The notes under the pieces: generated by a model
Database searches by the model: none
The model's input: only the letters and a program-made list of their open reading frames with translations
Told to the model about the DNA's origin: nothing
Assembly: GCA_015179025.1 (NCBI GenBank)
Contig: WHUX01000472.1
Span: 1 to 24,218 of the forward strand
DNA: 24,218 bases
Direction: 5' to 3'
Origin: Terfezia claveryi
Lineage: Eukaryota > Ascomycota > Pezizomycetes > Pezizales > Pezizaceae
Program-made: the position numbers and the translations under genes
Shown here: positions 1 to 8,159 of the stretch, in pieces
Layout of the letters: the number at the start of each line of letters is the position of its first letter
Position numbering within the stretch: position 1 is the stretch's first letter

Positions 1-211
1 ACTGAGACTCGGAACACGGCGTTGTAGCTTAGCTGGCGCTGAGTTATCGATATTGACGATAAATTCCAAATATTTGAATTAGTCGAGCTCAAGACAAGAA
101 TGTTGTGATGCGTAGTTGGTAATAATTGTTTCTTATTTAGAGCTGTAAAATTAAAGTTTCATCAAAAAATACTTAACTGTAGATAAATTAGATTTGGAAA
201 TGGTGATCTGC

Positions 212-303
212 TAGTCTGGTTGGCACAAGCCCCTCGTTATAGAGGGTGATCTGCGGATTGTGGATGGATGAAAACATTAGCGAGGGGTAGTGCAACCAGA
301 CTA
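212..303. mobile_element. 88-bp inverted-repeat (MITE-like) hairpin
   Basis: Two arms of about 23 bases (212-236 and 281-303) are imperfect reverse complements: TAGTCTGGTTGgCAC at the left and GTGCAACCAGACTA at the right, followed inward by CCCCTCG/CGAGGGG. They enclose a loop of about 44 bases. A TA dinucleotide sits at each outer edge, as expected for a Tc1/mariner-type target duplication, although TA is self-complementary and could simply be part of the arms. No coding capacity. It could also be a structured RNA or a chance palindrome. Confidence 0.4.
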
Positions 304-490
304 TGAAAACATATAAAATGTGTCTCGTAGGAATTCACCACGAGGGCTTTCTAGTGTGATTAGGGCTTTTGCCTCGAGCTGGTTTCAGCTATATATCTCA
401 CAATCCACACCTGAGCCCGAGTACTAATATAAAGCAATGGTTTGAATAAATTCCAATACGGCACCCCTCATAAGGAATGTTGGGAAAATG

Positions 491-1367
491 TCATAGAATG
501 GCGGTGCGTAAAAATGCTGATTGGTATGTTCTCGTGCTAGCCAAGATAACCTTGGAAAAATGCTCTTTCAGATCAAAAACTGACTCTAGATCATCCAATC
601 CTTTCAATACATGCCCTGGTCCCTTATCATCCTCCCACGTAGTTCATCCATCCAACCCCCAGTTTACACTCCTAATCACCCAAATCGTTCCGAGCCCCGC
701 ATTCTTTGCTCCAGAAATATCAAACGGATTCCCACTAACAAGGAATACGTCCTTTCCTGTATCCTTCCCCACCTTCTCAAGAACGTATTTGTAATTCTTC
801 GGGCTGGGCTTAAACACCTTGATTGCATCCACCGAGATATACCTCTTCTTTCCATCTTTCACAAATGTGGTAGATAACAACTCCGAGCTCGAGATAGCAG
901 CTTCAACCATATTGGGAGTGCCATTTGAGAAACACCAAGTATTCTATATCTATTCCGCGCTCCCTGAGGCTCGCCGAAATGGCTGGCAGCTGATGGAAGA
1001 ATCTAGCTGTGTCAGGTAAGACTTCTAGTTCGTTATATTTCTCCATAGCCTTAATTTCTAGCTCCTCAAGAAGCGGAGATTTGAACCCCCTCTTCTGTCA
1101 ATGCGTGTCTCAAGAAATTCCTAGTTACTTCGTCCATAGTGACATATTTTTCTGCAATATTTAGGATCCCAATTTCAGTTCGCGCCTTTTGAAGGGCTGC
1201 GAATTGGACTTCTTACCCATGCTATTGAATTTCCATGTGAATTCGAGTTGTAAAGTTCTCCACGTTGAGGTTACCATTGTGTCAAAGGTCTCTGGGTCGT
1301 TCGTACGACAGTTCCTGAACACCATGGAGATTGAGGAGGTGTCAACGAGGGTACCAAACCTGCCGAA
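491..1367 (-). pseudogene. type II haloacid dehalogenase-like (HAD) pseudogene
   Basis: Reading leftward, this encodes a HAD-superfamily hydrolase of the L-2-haloacid dehalogenase type. Visible in order are the motif I region FGTLVDT, a cap segment (LQLEFTWKFNSM), EVTRNFLRHAL, LPDTARF, the motif II region FSNGTPNMV, the motif III lysine region VDAIKVFKPSP, and the motif IV-like VSGNPFDISGAKNAGL. A 65-nt intron (1216 to 1152, GTAAG...TGCAG) joins NSM to KYVTM and restores the family alignment. The gene is broken. The motif I nucleophile position reads Gly (F-G-R-F-G-T, codon 1364-1362) where Asp is expected, stops lie just upstream so no start is visible, and frameshifts occur near 1065, 930, 655 and 635, mostly at short homopolymers. 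Family identity is firm; the substrate is unknown. Loss of the nucleophile argues that it is not only a sequencing artefact. Confidence 0.8.
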
Positions 1368-1652
1368 TCATTAATAGCTGGCAATAACTTTGTTACCAGA
1401 TTAATCACTAAACTACTTATGATTGGGAGGAGGGCACTCACAGGTCAAAGGCCAATACAACTTTTCGTGTCATGACTATGAGGTTGATGCTGCCCACATT
1501 ATCGTCATTGGTTATGCAATAATCCTTGTCTGGCTATCATGCATACAGTATAAGCATCAGAGTGCCACTTCAGGGTAACTGACTGGCATTCCTTTAGCAC
1601 TTATGTACATACTAGTGGTGGTGTTACTGCTGAAGTGTTTGGTTCTGTAGCA

Positions 1653-2372
1653 ATGGATTTTCACAGCTCATACGAAGCAGGGCTTGCTCACAAGCTCACT
1701 GTTCTAAAGATAGCTCAGGATGCCCTGTTCGATCGCTATATCAACGAAGGTCCCACACAAACCCTCCAGGATCTATCTATCCCAGATATCCCCAACATCT
1801 TCCCATACCAAAAAACTTTTGTTCACCTTGGTAGCCGTCAACTACAGAAGTTCACGTATGTTAAGGCACTCATGGCGAATTCGAATGCGCTGATATTCCA
1901 AGGGCAGACTGATGCCAATCAGCTTATCTGTCTCAAGTTCGTTCGTCAATATGGAAAAGATATTCATAATTGGTGCGCAAATAAAAGGTTCGCTCCTGAA
2001 TTGTTGGGGTTTGAAAAGCTTCATGGAGGGTGGTTCATGGTTGTGATAGAGCTTCTGGATGAGTCGTGGAACGAGGCTAGCGTGAAAACCGAGAGCATTC
2101 CGGAGCTTGAGGGAAAAATTTGTTCTGCCATTACCAAGCTTCATGAATCTGGCATGGCCCACGGCGATATTAGGGAGATGAATATTCTGGTAAATGACAA
2201 AAATGACTTTATGCTCATCGACTATGACTGGGCGGGAATTCATGGACAGGTAACGTATCCAAGGAATATTAACGTAGACCCCATCCTAGGATGACCTTCA
2301 GGTATTCGCTGTGGCTCTCTTATTCTTCCTGAGCATGACATCAAAATGGTTGACAATTTGTTTGTTGTTTAA
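1653..2372 (+). pseudogene. Fungal CRN/FunK1-type protein kinase-like pseudogene
   Basis: The frame is open from upstream of 1635, but the first ATG is 1653, giving 213 codons to TGA at 2292-2294. Counting from that ATG, the kinase landmarks are a likely beta-3 lysine at residue 95 (LICLKFV), the hinge-like MVVIELLDE at 129-137, the catalytic loop HGDIREMN at 170-177 (in place of HRDxxxxN) and LIDYDWAG at 188-195 (in place of DFG). This pattern matches the kinase-like domains that fungi carry with Crinkler proteins and the related FunK1 group. The same frame continues past the TGA as ...GSLILPEHDIKMVDNLF to TAA at 2370, which is the normal family tail, so the TGA looks like a CGA-to-TGA nonsense change. 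The N-terminal part of the family is absent or lies in upstream exons that I could not find. A Crinkler N-terminal domain lies convergently 0.5 kb away. Confidence 0.75.
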
Positions 2373-2536
2373 TGAATCGAGTCACTGGATCGAATACTCA
2401 GAAACATTTGTCCACTGCTTTCACGGTGATTTGTTGTCTGGACTCTGTATTAGTTACCCCTCTTATATTATTTCATAAAGTTTATCGTGGGGGACTGCCT
2501 GTATGTAGGGATTGCCTTCAATGAAAATAACCGCAA

Positions 2537-2758
2537 TTGTTATTCATTTCTGTCGATTGCCCAACAGTAATAGTACCACACGATAGCGTCACGGAGTTAG
2601 ATAAGCCGGAGTGGAGAAAGGCGGGAGAGGAGATTTACGAGGCCACGGAGGCGTTTTTCAATTACTTGTACAGGGGGCTTTTCAGGTGCCCCCATAACGG
2701 GTTATCCAGGCTGTCCCTCTTTCCCGCAAAGCTACATACATTCCCAGTTCTTCCGTTT
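2537..2758 (+). other. Coding-like segment, unrecognised
   Basis: An open plus-strand frame contains a stretch that looks protein-coding (2560-2690), with an acidic amphipathic part around TELDKPEWRKAGEEIYEA and AFFNYLYRGL. It begins at TTG, not ATG, just after a CAACAG that could be a splice acceptor, so it may be an internal exon. The rest of the frame, to 2959, runs through the duplicated CRN segment read on the wrong strand and is probably not coding. I do not recognise the protein. Confidence 0.25.
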
Positions 2759-2964
2759 CACGAGTTCTTATTTTTCACGAGATCTGTTTGTTTCTCGAGT
2801 AGGGAAAGTGTCATCTGGCATCTCCGGTTAGTGACAGCACGGGGCTCTCTCAGCTTTTTCACAAGTTCTTATATTTCACGACATCTGCTTGTTTCTCGAG
2901 TAGGGAGTAAGGGAGGGACCCAGTCAGGCTCCGCGGGGTCATCTGGCATTGCCGGTTAGTGACA
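2759..2964. repeat. Imperfect direct duplication (two copies)
   Basis: Segments 2759-2836 and 2860-2964 are diverged copies of each other. Both start CAC(G/A)AGTTCTTAT, contain GTTTCTCGAGTAGGGA and end CCGGTTAGTGACA. The right copy carries about 27 extra bases (GTAAGGG...GCGGGG) before GTCATCTGGCAT. Read on the minus strand, each copy contains a branch-site-like CACTAAC, a splice acceptor ATGCCAG and the start of the next CRN exon, so the duplication copies an intron-exon boundary. Confidence 0.75.
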
Positions 2965-3331
2965 CATTGTATAATTAGTTCTAGTATAATGAATTGCAAA
3001 GAAAATGAAATCCGAATCCCTCTCACCATGCGCAGGAACCGTGATGACTATATGGACACATTTTCGTTGAGGAGGATCGCTTTCGAAAATCCCCTCGACT
3101 GTCTCCATCGGGTCCAGCAGGTTGCTGCTCCCTAGGTCCAAATTTTTAATCGCCTGATTGATTCAATTTCCAGAGTTTGAGTTTAAGGGGATCGATATGT
3201 TTAAAATATTTGAATTCTCTGTCTTGATGAGTTTCTTGAGCTCCCCAACCATATCTCCTCCGTCAACCTTAACCGGAAAGGTTCAGCATCCGAGTCACCC
3301 CACTTGGCACAAAGGCAAGGCATTTAGTCAT
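2860..3331 (-). pseudogene. Crinkler (CRN) effector-type N-terminal domain, broken
   Basis: Leftward from an ATG at 3331, three frames together give a Crinkler-type ubiquitin-like N-terminal domain: a KCLAF start, FPVKVDGG, MVGELKKLIKTEN, HIDPLKLKLWKLNQ, AIKNLDLGSSNLLDPMETV, IFESDPPQ and RKCVHIVITVPAH. The KLWK and LLDPM...IF..PP...HIVI..P landmarks are those of CRN proteins. Frameshifts fall near 3275, 3205 (a TTTT run) and 3150. A credible 84-nt intron (3026 to 2943, GTGAGA...CACTAAC...CCAG) follows PAH; the next exon reads DDPAEPDWVPPLLPTRETS and soon stops. CRN proteins are modular, with a C-terminal effector domain that is often kinase- or nuclease-like; no such domain follows here on this strand. 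The ATG-proximal end abuts the truncated LTR of a Copia element at about 3346. Confidence 0.7.
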
Positions 3332-3345
3332 GGAGGGTGGGGTTG

Positions 3346-3489
3346 AGAGAGTGGAGGGTGAAGGTGACAGTAGATGGGAGATGGGCTGGATGCCGGTAAT
3401 CGGAGTGGCAACTGGATGACAGCCGGTGCTTGCGTGTGTGAGAGGCGGCGGTACGGATAACCCGGGTGTAGTGGAGATGCGCTTCAACA
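3346..3489 (-). repeat. Truncated Copia 3' LTR
   Basis: The purine tract GAGAGAG(TG) next to TGTTGAAGCGC, reading leftward from 3489, marks the polypurine tract/LTR start of the adjacent Copia element. The same junction recurs at 6613. The two copies share the first 90-100 bases (GGGTTATCCGTACCGCC, then ATCCAGTTGCCAC/ATCCGGTTACCAC). Here the sequence then becomes a pyrimidine-rich CACCCTCC tract and merges into the start of the CRN domain. No second LTR end was identified. Confidence 0.5.
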
Positions 3490-4096
3490 CACTCTCTCAG
3501 ACAGTACAGCCGAGTTGTATAGTAAACTTGGACTGCTTTGAAGCATCCAATGGCTTGGTGAATACATCAGCAGGGTTTTTGGTAGTTTCTATATATTCAA
3601 TAGAAAATTTGTTGTTGAGAAGGCATTCTCTAACATAGCGGTAATGTGTGTCGATGTGTTTTGAATGCTGTGAGAGAATAGCATGGTGGGAAAGTTATAT
3701 GGTAGAGAGTATTGTCGCACTTCAGGGTAACAGGTACTTTGATATCGAGTTCCTTAATTCCATTGAGATACCAGCTGGCCTGTCTAGCGGTTGTAGATAG
3801 AGCAATATATTCCGCTTCTGTTGTAGAGGTTGAGACAGAACACTGCTTGTAGAATAGGACAGGAATCTAATAGGAAACAATAGCCTTGCCATGAATGCCG
3901 GGTATCCCAACAGTTACCATAACCAGCATCAGAAAACCCACAAGAGACAAAGGACTGGAAATGCGTGAATAAGAGAGACAAGAAGAATGAGTTCCAGGGA
4001 GATGATGAAACACCCACTTAACAGCTTGATGATATGATGCCAAAGGATGTGAACAAAACTGAGAGAGTACAGAGACAGCATATGCAATATCAGGGA
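3490..4096 (-). mobile_element. Ty1/Copia polyprotein 3' end (RT tail and RNase H), degenerate
   Basis: Leftward, two or three frames spell a Copia pol C-terminus. PDIAYAVSVLSQFCSHP and HQAVKWVFHHLPGT come from the RT-to-RNase H linker. They are followed by GNCWDTRHSWQGYCFLL, SVSTSTTEAEYIALSTTA, RQASWYLNGIKELDI, SKHIDTHYRYVRECL and IEYIETTKNPADVFTKPL. The T-E-A-E-Y and K-H-I-D motifs are diagnostic of Copia RNase H. Frameshifts occur near 3990, 3870 and 3700. Upstream RT, integrase and gag are not contiguous, so this is a 5'-truncated relic. A shorter sister copy lies at 6614-6945. Confidence 0.85.
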
Positions 4097-4353
4097 TAGT
4101 ACAGGGTAACCAGATAAGTCTCGATCGAGACTAATTCAAAATTGAAGTAGGATTGGCACAAAGCTAAGCAAAAATGGAAGTCTCCAAGCTCTAAGCCTAA
4201 ACATTTTCCGTATACACAGGAAGTGGTACGGTTTTTCGCCATACTTAGGTATCAACATTCCCGGAACCAACAATATGCGACACCGATTTGGTTGGCATAC
4301 CGTTTCCCTAATCGAATATTCCTCCCCCCCACCTTTCACAACGCAAAAGATGA

Positions 4354-4551
4354 TCATCGTATCGTAGGAAGCCGGTCGCGAATAACAGGATAATCATTCC
4401 CATCCCGTAGGGGGGTAAACTTGTATTGTGTAACATCCTCTTCCGACATTTCTCCAAAATACTCTTCCATGTTCTCTCCTTCAGGCCTGGGGTCCAGATC
4501 AAAGACGTCTATTTTTCTCTTGGAGGGTATGTAAGGTGCTTGTTGGCTCAT
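4354..4551 (-). CDS. Small acidic hypothetical protein
   Basis: A 65-codon frame starts at a real ATG and begins MSQQAPYIPSKRKIDVF, then DLDPRPEGENMEEYFGEMSEE, and ends RDRLPTIR. It is acidic and soluble-looking with no signal peptide or membrane segment. A TATA-like TTTATATATTG lies about 110 bases upstream on the minus strand. The frame stops just before a run of eight G on that strand (4323-4330), beyond which another frame continues (EEYSIRETVCQPNRCRILL), so the gene may extend past a frameshift to about 4136. Not recognised; it could be a chance frame. Confidence 0.35.
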   Translation of the reverse strand: MSQQAPYIPSKRKIDVFDLDPRPEGENMEEYFGEMSEEDVTQYKFTPLRDGNDYPVIRDRLPTIR

Positions 4552-4898
4552 AGAGACTCAAAGGGGGATTCAAGCCTCTCGTGCCTGGTAAGCATTCATC
4601 TGGTGTCTTTCATTGTATGGGCCGCTACCCTTCCCTACCAAGATAATTTCCATCAGCGGCAATATATAAAAAGCTGGGGTTTGCGTAGCACAGTTTAACG
4701 TAGGGCGTGCCTTCCACTTCCTGTCCCTTTCCGATATTTCGTCGAAGCAGCCTCTTGTCTGGAGATGGCAGCCGTTTCATGATATTCACTTTTGGTAACA
4801 CTAAATGTATCCCCGCTGAGTTGTAAAATAAAATAAAAAATTCATCTCAAGGATGCGTTCTGCAAACCACTTGTTGAATCGTTAGAACCAGGTATTAG

Positions 4899-5506
4899 TC
4901 ACACTACAATACCTACGAAGTAATGCTGTTTTCGAAGAGATACCGACAAAGTATAGAGATCGGAGAGGCGAATGGAGCAATATCGCCGGTCTCGGGGGTT
5001 TAGGAGCAATATAATGTCGATATAGGTATTTTTGAATGGTTTCAATAGGGTTGCGTGAATGACCTTGTGTAGTTCGTATGCATGGCTTCCGATGACCTTA
5101 TAGGGCCCAATCCATTTGCTCGTGACAGATCGGTTGTTGCTGGCCCTGATTGTAAGATTTCGCCGGTCCACTAGCACTTGGTTGCCAGGTTGTCTGTGTA
5201 CCGTGGTCATTCGATGTAGCCATTCTTATGGTGCTGGCGAGCTTAGCTCGTAATCGTTCTATAGGTGGACCGAATACGTAAATCGATCTAAATGGCGAAT
5301 ACCCGTGTGTTGCTATAGCTGTTGAATAAAAGCAAACGGCAGCGGTGGATGGTCTGAGGTAGGGTGCCTTGGCAGGCCATGTAACTTCTGTATGTACCGC
5401 CTGTACTTTCGTGAATCGTCCAGTAATCACCCTGGCAACTCACACCTTTCAATAGCGCTGATCTGGAGTCTTTGCGTGGTCGTGAGGTAGACACGGAACT
5501 CCTCAA
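4899..5506 (-). mobile_element. Ty3/Gypsy integrase C-terminal remnant
   Basis: The clearest part is VHRQPGNQVLVDRRNLTI, NNRSVTSKWIGPYKVIGSHAYEL and HKVIHATLLKPFKNTY. This is the GPY/F-type region after the integrase core of Ty3/Gypsy polyproteins (GDKVLV...KW.GP..V). Upstream, in other frames, HTGIRHLDRF, KAPYLRPSTAAVCF and RFTKVQAVHTEVTWPAKAPYL resemble integrase core segments but are heavily shifted. There is no intact frame, LTR or catalytic triad. It is an old fragment flanked by unrelated sequence. Confidence 0.7.
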
Positions 5507-5510
5507 TTAG

Positions 5511-5946
5511 ATGGAGTACATTACCCAGCCGTAAAACTAAAAATATAGCCAACTACCGATGCAGTTTCAGTTTCATTCTATAGGTATATCTAAACACTCA
5601 ATCCAACGCGACATATCTGACTTCTAACTAGCAACTTTGCAATTGGTCTTCCCTCAATTGAAGCAAAGTAACATCAGGTAACTACAGCTTGTATGGCAAA
5701 TTTTGTGCACATTAAGTTAGTCTTTTGGCCATTCGTAGAGAATTGAATTCAAGAAAGCTCTATACTAAAGTAGTTAATTAGTAGTAAGTAAGCTATAATT
5801 TTAGTTCACACCCGTCTTCAGGCTTTGTGCTAGTGCCTTGCCTGGCTGGCATGTGTATTATGCTCGTATTCGATAAAGATTTGGGCTTCGGGCGGATTGA
5901 CATCTTATAGAATTTCAACTTTCTTGTATTGTTTGGCCATTGTGAC
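5511..5946. other. Non-coding A+T-rich spacer
   Basis: No open frame with coding character, no repeat shared with the rest of the window and no RNA-like structure seen. It separates the Gypsy remnant from the transporter fragment. Confidence 0.5.
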
Positions 5947-6189
5947 AGCCGCCCGAGTACGCTGAGATGATAGCGTCTCGCTCCGGACTCCCAACAGCAT
6001 ACTATAATGCATTGAAGTAATCCCCATAAATCAACGCTGCCGTGTTGGCCGCAGTTGCTCCAGCCAACTTATCCTCAAGATACTCAGGAAGCAAATTTGC
6101 CCAGATGGCACCAGTGACGGCGTTTCCGAAGGCTCCTCCGACGGAGGTAAACGTCAGGAACATAGCAAAACCTAGCAACGTCTTGATGC
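5947..6189 (-). pseudogene. MFS siderophore-iron transporter fragment
   Basis: Leftward from a possible splice acceptor (TTACTTGTAG, exon from 6189) this reads IKTLLGFAMFLTFTSVGGAFG, NAVTGAIWANLLPEYLEDKL, ALIYGDYFNAL, a TAG stop at about 6002, then YAVGSPERDAIISAYS. The order hydrophobic helix, G-G-A-x-G-N-A-x-x-G-A-I-W, L-P-E-Y-L, G-S-P, A-Y matches the late transmembrane helices of fungal siderophore transporters (MirB/SIT type, major facilitator family). Only about 80 of some 600 residues remain. The sequence to the right (6190-6463) is open in the same frame but does not resemble the family and is probably intron or unrelated DNA. Confidence 0.6.
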
Positions 6190-6490
6190 CTACAAGTAAC
6201 AAAGGATATGGTAATATCTGTTGGGCAGCGAAAGAGGTACTAGTGAGGCAGCGCGAGTGTGCGGGTGCAGAGAGGATCTGTAGTAATACAGTATGTCTAC
6301 TATAGCGGATGGTAATACGCAGAGTGGACAGCAGAGCGCAGAGTGCACTAGGTAATAGTGAATAATCTGGCTGAACACAAATACAGTGTCCGGAGCGTTG
6401 TCTATATAGAGATTCAGGGTAAAACAAGGTGCAGGGATATATTATTCGGCCAATCAGAAGCAAGAAAATACAGGGATTGCGGATAGTGGT

Positions 6491-6515
6491 CTTTTCTTTT
6501 TTTTTTTTTTTTTTT
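6491..6515. repeat. Poly(T) tract
   Basis: About 25 nearly uninterrupted T residues; on the minus strand this is an A-tail-like run. It lies where the LTR-derived sequence of Copia copy 2 ends (about 6530). It may be the tail of an element inserted in minus orientation or a simple expansion. Confidence 0.6.
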
Positions 6516-6529
6516 AATTACAAGCGGTC

Positions 6530-6945
6530 CTGATAACCGGGTGGTAACCGGATGACAACCATACTTGCGTGCGGCGGTACGGATAACCCGGGTGTAGTGG
6601 AGATGCGCTTCAACACTCTCTCTCAGACAGTACCGTACAGCCGAGTTGTATAGTAAACTTGGCATGGTGAAGACATCAGCAGGGTTTTGGGTAGTTTCTG
6701 TATATTCAATTGAAAATTTGTTGCTCTGGCATTCTCTAATATTGTGGTAATGTATGTCGATGTGTTTTGAATGCTGTAAGATAATAGGCTGGTAGGAAAG
6801 GTCTATGGTAGCTGGTATGATGTCATTGAGTTCCTTAATCCCATTATGACACCAGCTTCAAGTTGCCTGTCTAGCAGTTGTAGATAGAGTAATGTATTCT
6901 GCTTCTGTTGTAGAGGTTGAGACAGAATGCTTGCTTGTCCTTGCA
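6530..6945 (-). mobile_element. Second degenerate Copia 3' end (RNase H, PPT, LTR start)
   Basis: A diverged, shortened copy of the element at 3346-4096. Leftward it shows SILSQPLQQKQNTLLYLQ (shifted frame of the STTEAEYI region), then SKHIDIHYHNIRECQ, FSIEYTETTQNPADVFT, the purine tract GAGAGAGAG and the LTR start TGTTGAAGCGC at 6613. The LTR part ends at the poly(T) run near 6515. Several codons are missing relative to the first copy (for example after PADVFT), so one copy did not simply arise from the other by recent duplication. Confidence 0.75.
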
Positions 6946-7089
6946 GAGGGGGGTATGCAACTTTTTGCCACCTAGCTGTAAGAGCATACAAGAGCATACA
7001 TTTCCTGAAACATATTGATTTTATCTACTGAGTTCCTTTTAAGATTCCAGCTATCTTTCATGAGTTTCCTTTTTGTTCAGGCTTTCATG

Positions 7090-7200
7090 ATAGTCCTTTC
7101 CGAGTTCATTCTGTTAATATTTTTCTCCGGGTCGTAGATTCAGTCAGGACCCCTTGGGTCATTAGGTGCAAGCCCGTTAATGACAGCATGGGATCTAGAC
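7090..7200 (-). repeat. Third copy of the CRN intron-exon segment (diverged)
   Basis: On the minus strand this reads CATGCTGTCATTAACGGG, then CTAATGACCCAAGGGGTCC and TGACTGAATC. It matches the CRN splice region at about 2985-2900 (TGTCACTAACCGG...ATGACCCCGCGGAGCC, TGACTGGGTC), including the branch-site-like element, but the acceptor CAG is changed (CACCT). The following CCCGGAG and GAACTCGG are also similar. It suggests a dispersed CRN-related or repeat-borne segment. Confidence 0.4.
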
Positions 7201-7211
7201 TCATTTGAGTT

Positions 7212-7325
7212 TTCGTATTTAGTGTCGGACCTGGCAGATTAACTGGCCTCGTCTCTGAATCCACCCAGGTTTCCGGGTGGCTCATCATGGTCCCCTGACG
7301 GGACCACATATGAGTGATAAGTTTT
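7212..7325 (+). repeat. Dispersed repeat with GGTCCCC..GGGACC hairpin, copy 1
   Basis: Shares GTGTCGGACCT at its left and CATGGTCCCCTGACGGGAC, then CATATGAGTGATAAGT at its right, with 16757-16858. The GGTCCC/GGGACC pair forms a small hairpin. It could be part of an LTR. Confidence 0.5.
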
Positions 7326-7455
7326 TAAAAAAATAATAATAAAGAAAAAATTGCGGAATTTTCGGTTTCAATTTGGGCTATTTCTGTTTAGTTTCTAAAA
7401 TCGATACTTTGATGATTTGTGCATTTGCTATTACACTGTGAGTCCCGCTCCCACT

Positions 7456-7543
7456 CCAGTCGGACCAGTTCAGGCCAGTCGGACCAGTTCAGGCCAGTCG
7501 GACCAGTTCAGGCCAGTCGGACCAGTTCAGGCCAGTCGGACCA
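7456..7543 (+). repeat. 19-bp tandem repeat, about 4.6 copies
   Basis: Four exact units of ccagtcggaccagttcagg (7456, 7475, 7494, 7513) and a partial fifth that decays into ccactccagaccagg. The four copies are identical while the surroundings are not, which points to recent expansion or homogenisation. An open frame runs through it (7419-7835), but the repeat and the following GC-rich sequence give no recognisable protein. Confidence 0.9.
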
Positions 7544-7776
7544 CTCCAGACCAGGCCGTCCAGTCTGCCCAGGCCAACTAGGCGGTCAAGGCTGTCCACA
7601 ACCTGCTGTTGTGGCTATAGAATGCCGGCCTCGGGATTCAGGCCAGTCCCCGGCCGAGCTCAACCTGGTCCAGACCGGCATGGGCCTTCCTCACGGCCGA
7701 ACTGGCCGGCCCGTTGGGAACATCAGTATTATCAACCGGCTAGGCTACCCTTCAGTGTATACCGTATATGTTATTA

Positions 7777-7848
7777 TGTTCTGGGCCGCCCGCGGGCGGC
7801 ACACCCACTATGCCGCTCACGGCCAATTTAAATAATTACTCAATTTGG
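7777..7848 (+). repeat. GC-rich palindromic module, copy 1
   Basis: The consensus of five copies starts TTCTGGGCCGC(T/C)CGCGGGC, then GGCATACCCACTATGCC, and ends with CGGGCAATTTAATT followed by CTCAATTTGG. This copy holds a perfect 16-base palindrome at 7785-7800 (GCCGCCCGCGGGCGGC). Other copies are at 8655-8727 and 15463-15538 (inverted), 15847-15930 (same strand) and 16868-16945 (inverted). It looks like a small non-autonomous element or structured repeat. Confidence 0.65.
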
Positions 7849-8159
7849 CGTATAATGCACTTGTATTGGTAAAGGTTTACGAGTACTGATTTACCAAAAA
7901 AAAAAAAAAAAATTGATAACGGTATAGCTAGCTGGAGCTATCCCAGCGACTGCAATAGATTCATTCATGTATTTCCAAATCGATTAGACCTCCATCTAAT
8001 ATTCCAATTTTGTTCAGCCAGAGCTGAGAGGTTAAACAGTCATGATCTGTTAACACTTTCGTATGTCAATAAATTGAGAATTTCAGGTTATTCTTAAAGT
8101 ATCCGGCAATAACAATTAGAGTAGAAGTTTTTGCAAGCACCTGAAACGAAAACACCAGT

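Noticed and set aside
7419..7835. 138-codon plus-strand frame
   Set aside because: It is made of the 19-bp tandem repeat, GC-rich sequence and the palindromic module; no protein family and no plausible promoter.
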